Source: Phycisphaerales bacterium (GTDB lineage Bacteria > Planctomycetota > Phycisphaerae > Phycisphaerales > UBA1924). Taken from it: a DNA stretch of 8,382 bases. The translations under genes and the position numbers were made by a program. This document shows positions 6,377-8,382 of the stretch, piece by piece. The DNA lies in assembly GCA_030680655.1 (NCBI GenBank), contig JAUXUZ010000272.1, forward strand, positions 1 to 8,382. Reading direction: 5' to 3'. Position 1 is the first letter of the stretch; each line of letters begins with the position of its first letter. The notes under the pieces are model-generated. The model had not been told where the DNA came from and did no database searches. It saw only the letters and a list, made by a program, of their open reading frames with translations.

Positions 6377-6457
6377 AGCTGCTCACTATACGTTGAAAGG
6401 GCGTGTGCGGTTTGGTCTGGTAACCCGTTAAGGGGCCGTGCTGGCTTGGCCGTGGTG

Positions 6458-6889
6458 TCAGGCCTTGGCGTGGTCGGGCGCCTCGGCCGGCAGGCCGTTC
6501 TTTGCCCGGTAGTCGGCGAGGGCGGCTTTGATTGCATCTTCGGCGAGGACCGAGCAGTGGATCTTGACGGGTGGGAGGCTGAGCTCCTCGACGATCTCGG
6601 TGTTGCGGAGCTGGTTTGCCTGTTCGAGCGTCCGGCCCTTGAGCCACTCGGTGGCCAGCGATGAGCTGGCGATGGCCGAGCCGCAGCCGAACGTCTTGAA
6701 CTTGGCGTCCTCGATGAGCCCCGTCTGGGGGTTCACCTTGATCGCCAACTGCATCACGTCGCCGCACTCTGGAGCGCCGACGAGGCCGACACCGATCTTC
6801 TTTTCCGACTTCATGTCGGCCTGGGAGCCGAAGTTGCCGACGTTGCGCGGGTTCTCGTAGTGGTCGATGATCTTGGGTCCGTAAGCCAT
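6458..6889 (-). CDS. iscU: Iron-sulphur cluster assembly scaffold IscU
   Basis: This is the 143-residue scaffold on which sulphur from IscS and iron are built into a [2Fe-2S] or [4Fe-4S] cluster. The N-terminal KIIDHYENPRNVG is characteristic. The cluster ligands are C42 and D44 in PECGD, C69 in FGCGSAI, and H111-C112. The motif LPPVK (105-109), directly before IHC, is the site recognised by the HscA chaperone in classic ISC systems, although no hscA or hscB is seen here. The last 20 or so residues (YRAKNGLPAEAPDHAKA) extend beyond the family core. ATG 6889 has GGAG 7 bases upstream. The frame is open well beyond this through the intergenic repeat, but that extension has no family similarity. 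It follows iscS after an 89-base gap filled by inverted repeats. Confidence 0.95.
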   Translation of the reverse strand: MAYGPKIIDHYENPRNVGNFGSQADMKSEKKIGVGLVGAPECGDVMQLAIKVNPQTGLIEDAKFKTFGCGSAIASSSLATEWLKGRTLEQANQLRNTEIVEELSLPPVKIHCSVLAEDAIKAALADYRAKNGLPAEAPDHAKA

Positions 6890-6909
6890 TTCAAATCTCC
6901 AAATCGCAG

Positions 6910-6973
6910 ATGGCCAAAGGGCCAAATGGGGAAGTCTTGCGCTTTGGCCATTTGGCACTTTGCCATTTGGCCC
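6910..6973 (-). repeat. Interlocking inverted repeats between iscS and iscU
   Basis: GGGCCAAATGG (6919-6929) is perfectly inverted as CCATTTGGCCC (6963-6973). ATGGCCAAAG (6910-6919) is perfectly inverted as CTTTGGCCAT (6942-6951). A further 9-base copy, CCATTTGGC (6948-6956), can also pair with 6921-6929. In the isc mRNA the arms come in the order B', A', B, A, so the two long helices cross and cannot both form as a simple hairpin. The stretch is clearly more AT-rich and more repetitive than the genes on either side. It could be a family of dispersed intergenic repeats, an RNA-stability element separating iscS from iscU expression, or a switch in the iscU leader. Confidence 0.75.
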
Positions 6974-6978
6974 GTTCG

Positions 6979-8217
6979 TCAGTGGTGGGCCCACTCGACC
7001 TTGCTCAGGTCGATGCCCTCTTTGTGCATGTCGTAGAGCGGGCTCATCAGGCGGAGCTTCTTCACCGCCTGCACGATGTTCCCGATCGCGAAGTCGATCT
7101 GCTCCTGCGTCGTCTGCTTGCCCATCGAGATCCGCAGCGATGAGTGCGCCAGCTCGTCGCCGACGCCCAGGGCCTTGAGCACGTACGAAGGTTCGAGTGA
7201 TGCGCTGGTGCAGGCCGACCCGCTGGAGCAGGCGATGTCCTTCACCGCCATCATCAGCCCTTCCCCTTCGACGAACCCGAAGGAGATGTTGCTGATGTGC
7301 GGCAGGCGTTTCTCGCGGTGCCCGTTGACGGCGCACGAGTCGAGCTGGGCGAGGATCGAGTCCTCAAGATGCTTGCGGAGCTTGCCGAGGCGCAGGGCGT
7401 CAGCCTCCATCTCGGCCATCGCGATCTCGCACGCCTTGCCGAAGCCGACGATCCCGGGGATGTTCAGCGTTCCGGGGCGGAAACCACGCTCCTGACCGCC
7501 GCCGTCCTGCAGCGCCTGCAGGCGGACGCGCGGGCGGTGCCGGCGAACGTACAGGGCGCCAACGCCCTTGGGCCCGTAGATCTTGTGGCTCGACCACGAG
7601 AGCAGGTCAACGTTGTCGGTGTCGACGTTCACGGGCATCTTGCCCGCCCACTGCGTCGCGTCGGTGTGGAAAAGCACGCCGCGTTCCTTGCAGAGGGCCC
7701 CGATCTGACGCACCTCGTTGATCGTGCCGATCTCGTTGTTGGCCCACATGATGGTGACGAGGATCGTGTCCTCGCGCATCGCGGCCTTGACCATCTCGGC
7801 GGTGATGATCCCGTCGGCGCCGGGTTCGATGAACGTCGCGTCGAACCCCTCCTTGACCATTCGTTTGACCGGATCGAGCACGGCCTTGTGCTCGTGCGTC
7901 GCCGAGACGATGTGCCCGCGGCTCTTGCTGCCCGCCGGCGCCTTCTCGTACAGGTTGCAGGCGCCCTTGATGGCGAGGTTGTTGCTCTCGGTGCTGCCGC
8001 TGGTGAAGATGATCTCTTTCTCGGTCGCGCCGATCAGCTTGGCCGCGGCCTCGCGGGCCTGGTCCACCCCTTCCTCGGCCTCCCAGCCGAAGCGGTGGTT
8101 GCGCGAGCCGCTGTTGCCGTACTTCTGGGTGAAGTAGGGGAGCATCGCTTCAACAACGCGCCCGTCGCAGGGGGTGGTCGCGGCGTGGTCCATGTAGATG
8201 GGGAATTGCAGGGCCAT
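6979..8217 (-). CDS. iscS: Cysteine desulphurase IscS
   Basis: The 412-residue PLP enzyme converts cysteine to alanine and holds the sulphur as a persulphide for IscU and other acceptors such as tRNA thiolation enzymes. Visible motifs: HAATTP near the N-terminus, FTSGSTESNN (71-80), H110 in HEHKAV stacking on PLP, WANNEIG (158-164), DATQ (186-189), the PLP lysine K212 in SSHKIYGPKG, and the catalytic loop SSGSACTSASLEPSYVL with C336. The C-terminus DLSKVEWAHH matches the E. coli IscS tail, the part that docks IscU, so this is a group I enzyme rather than SufS or NifS. ATG 8217 has GGAGG (8226-8222) 4 bases upstream. An upstream GTG at 8328 would translate the promoter region and is rejected. 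First gene of the isc operon. Confidence 0.97.
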   Translation of the reverse strand: MALQFPIYMDHAATTPCDGRVVEAMLPYFTQKYGNSGSRNHRFGWEAEEGVDQAREAAAKLIGATEKEIIFTSGSTESNNLAIKGACNLYEKAPAGSKSRGHIVSATHEHKAVLDPVKRMVKEGFDATFIEPGADGIITAEMVKAAMREDTILVTIMWANNEIGTINEVRQIGALCKERGVLFHTDATQWAGKMPVNVDTDNVDLLSWSSHKIYGPKGVGALYVRRHRPRVRLQALQDGGGQERGFRPGTLNIPGIVGFGKACEIAMAEMEADALRLGKLRKHLEDSILAQLDSCAVNGHREKRLPHISNISFGFVEGEGLMMAVKDIACSSGSACTSASLEPSYVLKALGVGDELAHSSLRISMGKQTTQEQIDFAIGNIVQAVKKLRLMSPLYDMHKEGIDLSKVEWAHH

Positions 8218-8252
8218 GGGGCCTCCGTGGGTCACATTTGAGAGAATCGAAA

Positions 8253-8271
8253 CGGCCGACAATTCCGGCCG
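8253..8271 (-). repeat. CGGCCG pair in the iscS leader
   Basis: CGGCCGAC occurs at 8253-8260 and again at 8266-8273. Because CGGCCG is self-complementary, the two copies can form a 6-bp hairpin with a 7-base loop near the start of the predicted iscS 5' leader. It could be a transcript-stability hairpin or a protein-binding pair; no function can be assigned. Confidence 0.35.
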
Positions 8272-8276
8272 ACCGG

Positions 8277-8307
8277 AGTATAGGGAGCGGTTGAGACTGA
8301 GTCTCAG
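8277..8307 (-). promoter_or_regulatory. Candidate promoter of the iscS-iscU-iscA operon
   Basis: On the minus strand TATACT (8282-8277) is a five-of-six match to the -10 consensus. It lies 59 bases upstream of the iscS ATG and would give a leader of roughly 50 bases. The best -35 is CTGAGA (8307-8302) at a long 19-base spacing, so an activator or an extended -10 (CTATACTCCG) may compensate. A palindrome covers the -35 region. Confidence 0.55.
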
Positions 8308-8309
8308 CC
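8289..8309. promoter_or_regulatory. Palindromic putative operator at the isc promoter
   Basis: TGAGACT (8292-8298), a single G, and AGTCTCA (8300-8306) form a perfect 7-bp dyad. It extends to 10 bp at 8289-8309 if a G-T mismatch is allowed. It overlies the -35 region of the candidate isc promoter, where repressors such as Rrf2-family IscR bind in other bacteria. The sequence does not match the E. coli IscR consensus that I know, so the regulator is unknown. Confidence 0.5.
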
Positions 8310-8382
8310 CCGTGGTAGGAACGAACACTCAGCCCTTGTGGTTCGTACGGTTTGGCGACGCGTTTGCACTTCGTTTGGAGAT

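Noticed and set aside
6890..7336. N-terminal extension of the iscU frame upstream of 6889
   Set aside because: The extension overlaps the end of iscS and the intergenic repeat; IscU starts naturally at MAYGPKIIDHYENP with GGAG 7 bases upstream.
7297..8241. A 314-codon plus-strand open frame opposite iscS
   Set aside because: It is the antisense of a certain cysteine desulphurase and has the low-complexity Val, Asp, Ala and Arg composition of a shadow frame.
8218..8328. N-terminal extension of iscS to a GTG at 8328
   Set aside because: It would translate the promoter and palindrome; the 8217 ATG has its own GGAGG and gives the normal family length.
8321..8346. ACGAAC/GTTCGT inverted repeat upstream of the isc promoter
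   Set aside because: Six base pairs with a 14-base loop is within chance expectation, and it is not at a promoter-relevant position that I can justify.

Overview
The window looks like ordinary chromosomal housekeeping sequence from a high-GC bacterium. A planctomycete, perhaps of the Phycisphaerae type, is my best guess. It rests on a large secreted orphan protein ending in a degenerate pseudopilin-like YSAGPDG segment, a eukaryote-like thioredoxin reductase, and mixed Shine-Dalgarno use with GTG and TTG starts. This is inference, because no 16S rRNA or other taxonomic marker is present. No transposase, phage gene, CRISPR array or obvious new defence system is visible.

Plus-strand half (1-4612). 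The window opens in the last 33 codons of a GreA-type transcript cleavage factor. A tRNA-Glu(CTC) gene with its own promoter and intrinsic terminator follows. Next is a two-gene signalling unit: a free HPt phosphotransfer protein, then a receiver-GGDEF diguanylate cyclase. After it come two neighbouring GC hairpins, a 531-residue exported protein of unknown function, and a thioredoxin reductase of the plant/fungal-like type. The reductase ends 24 bases from the convergent minus-strand block.

Minus-strand half (8217 down to 4637). Reading leftwards, this is an iron-sulphur assembly operon in the order iscS, iscU, iscA-type carrier. A promoter-like -10 (TATACT) with a palindrome over its -35 region stands upstream, and a strong intrinsic terminator at 5916-5942 ends the operon. 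Beyond it lie a tandem-ACT-domain protein and a small predicted lipoprotein that appears to start at TTG. IscS supplies sulphur from cysteine, IscU is the assembly scaffold, and the A-type protein carries clusters to targets. No iscR, hscA, hscB or fdx is seen here.

The most interesting non-coding signals are interlocking inverted repeats between iscS and iscU (6910-6973), the palindrome at the isc promoter (8289-8309), and a shared CTA-N-ACTC promoter-like word in front of three genes. I found no convincing undescribed multi-gene system. The best candidates for novelty are the 531-residue exported protein and the intergenic repeat structure.
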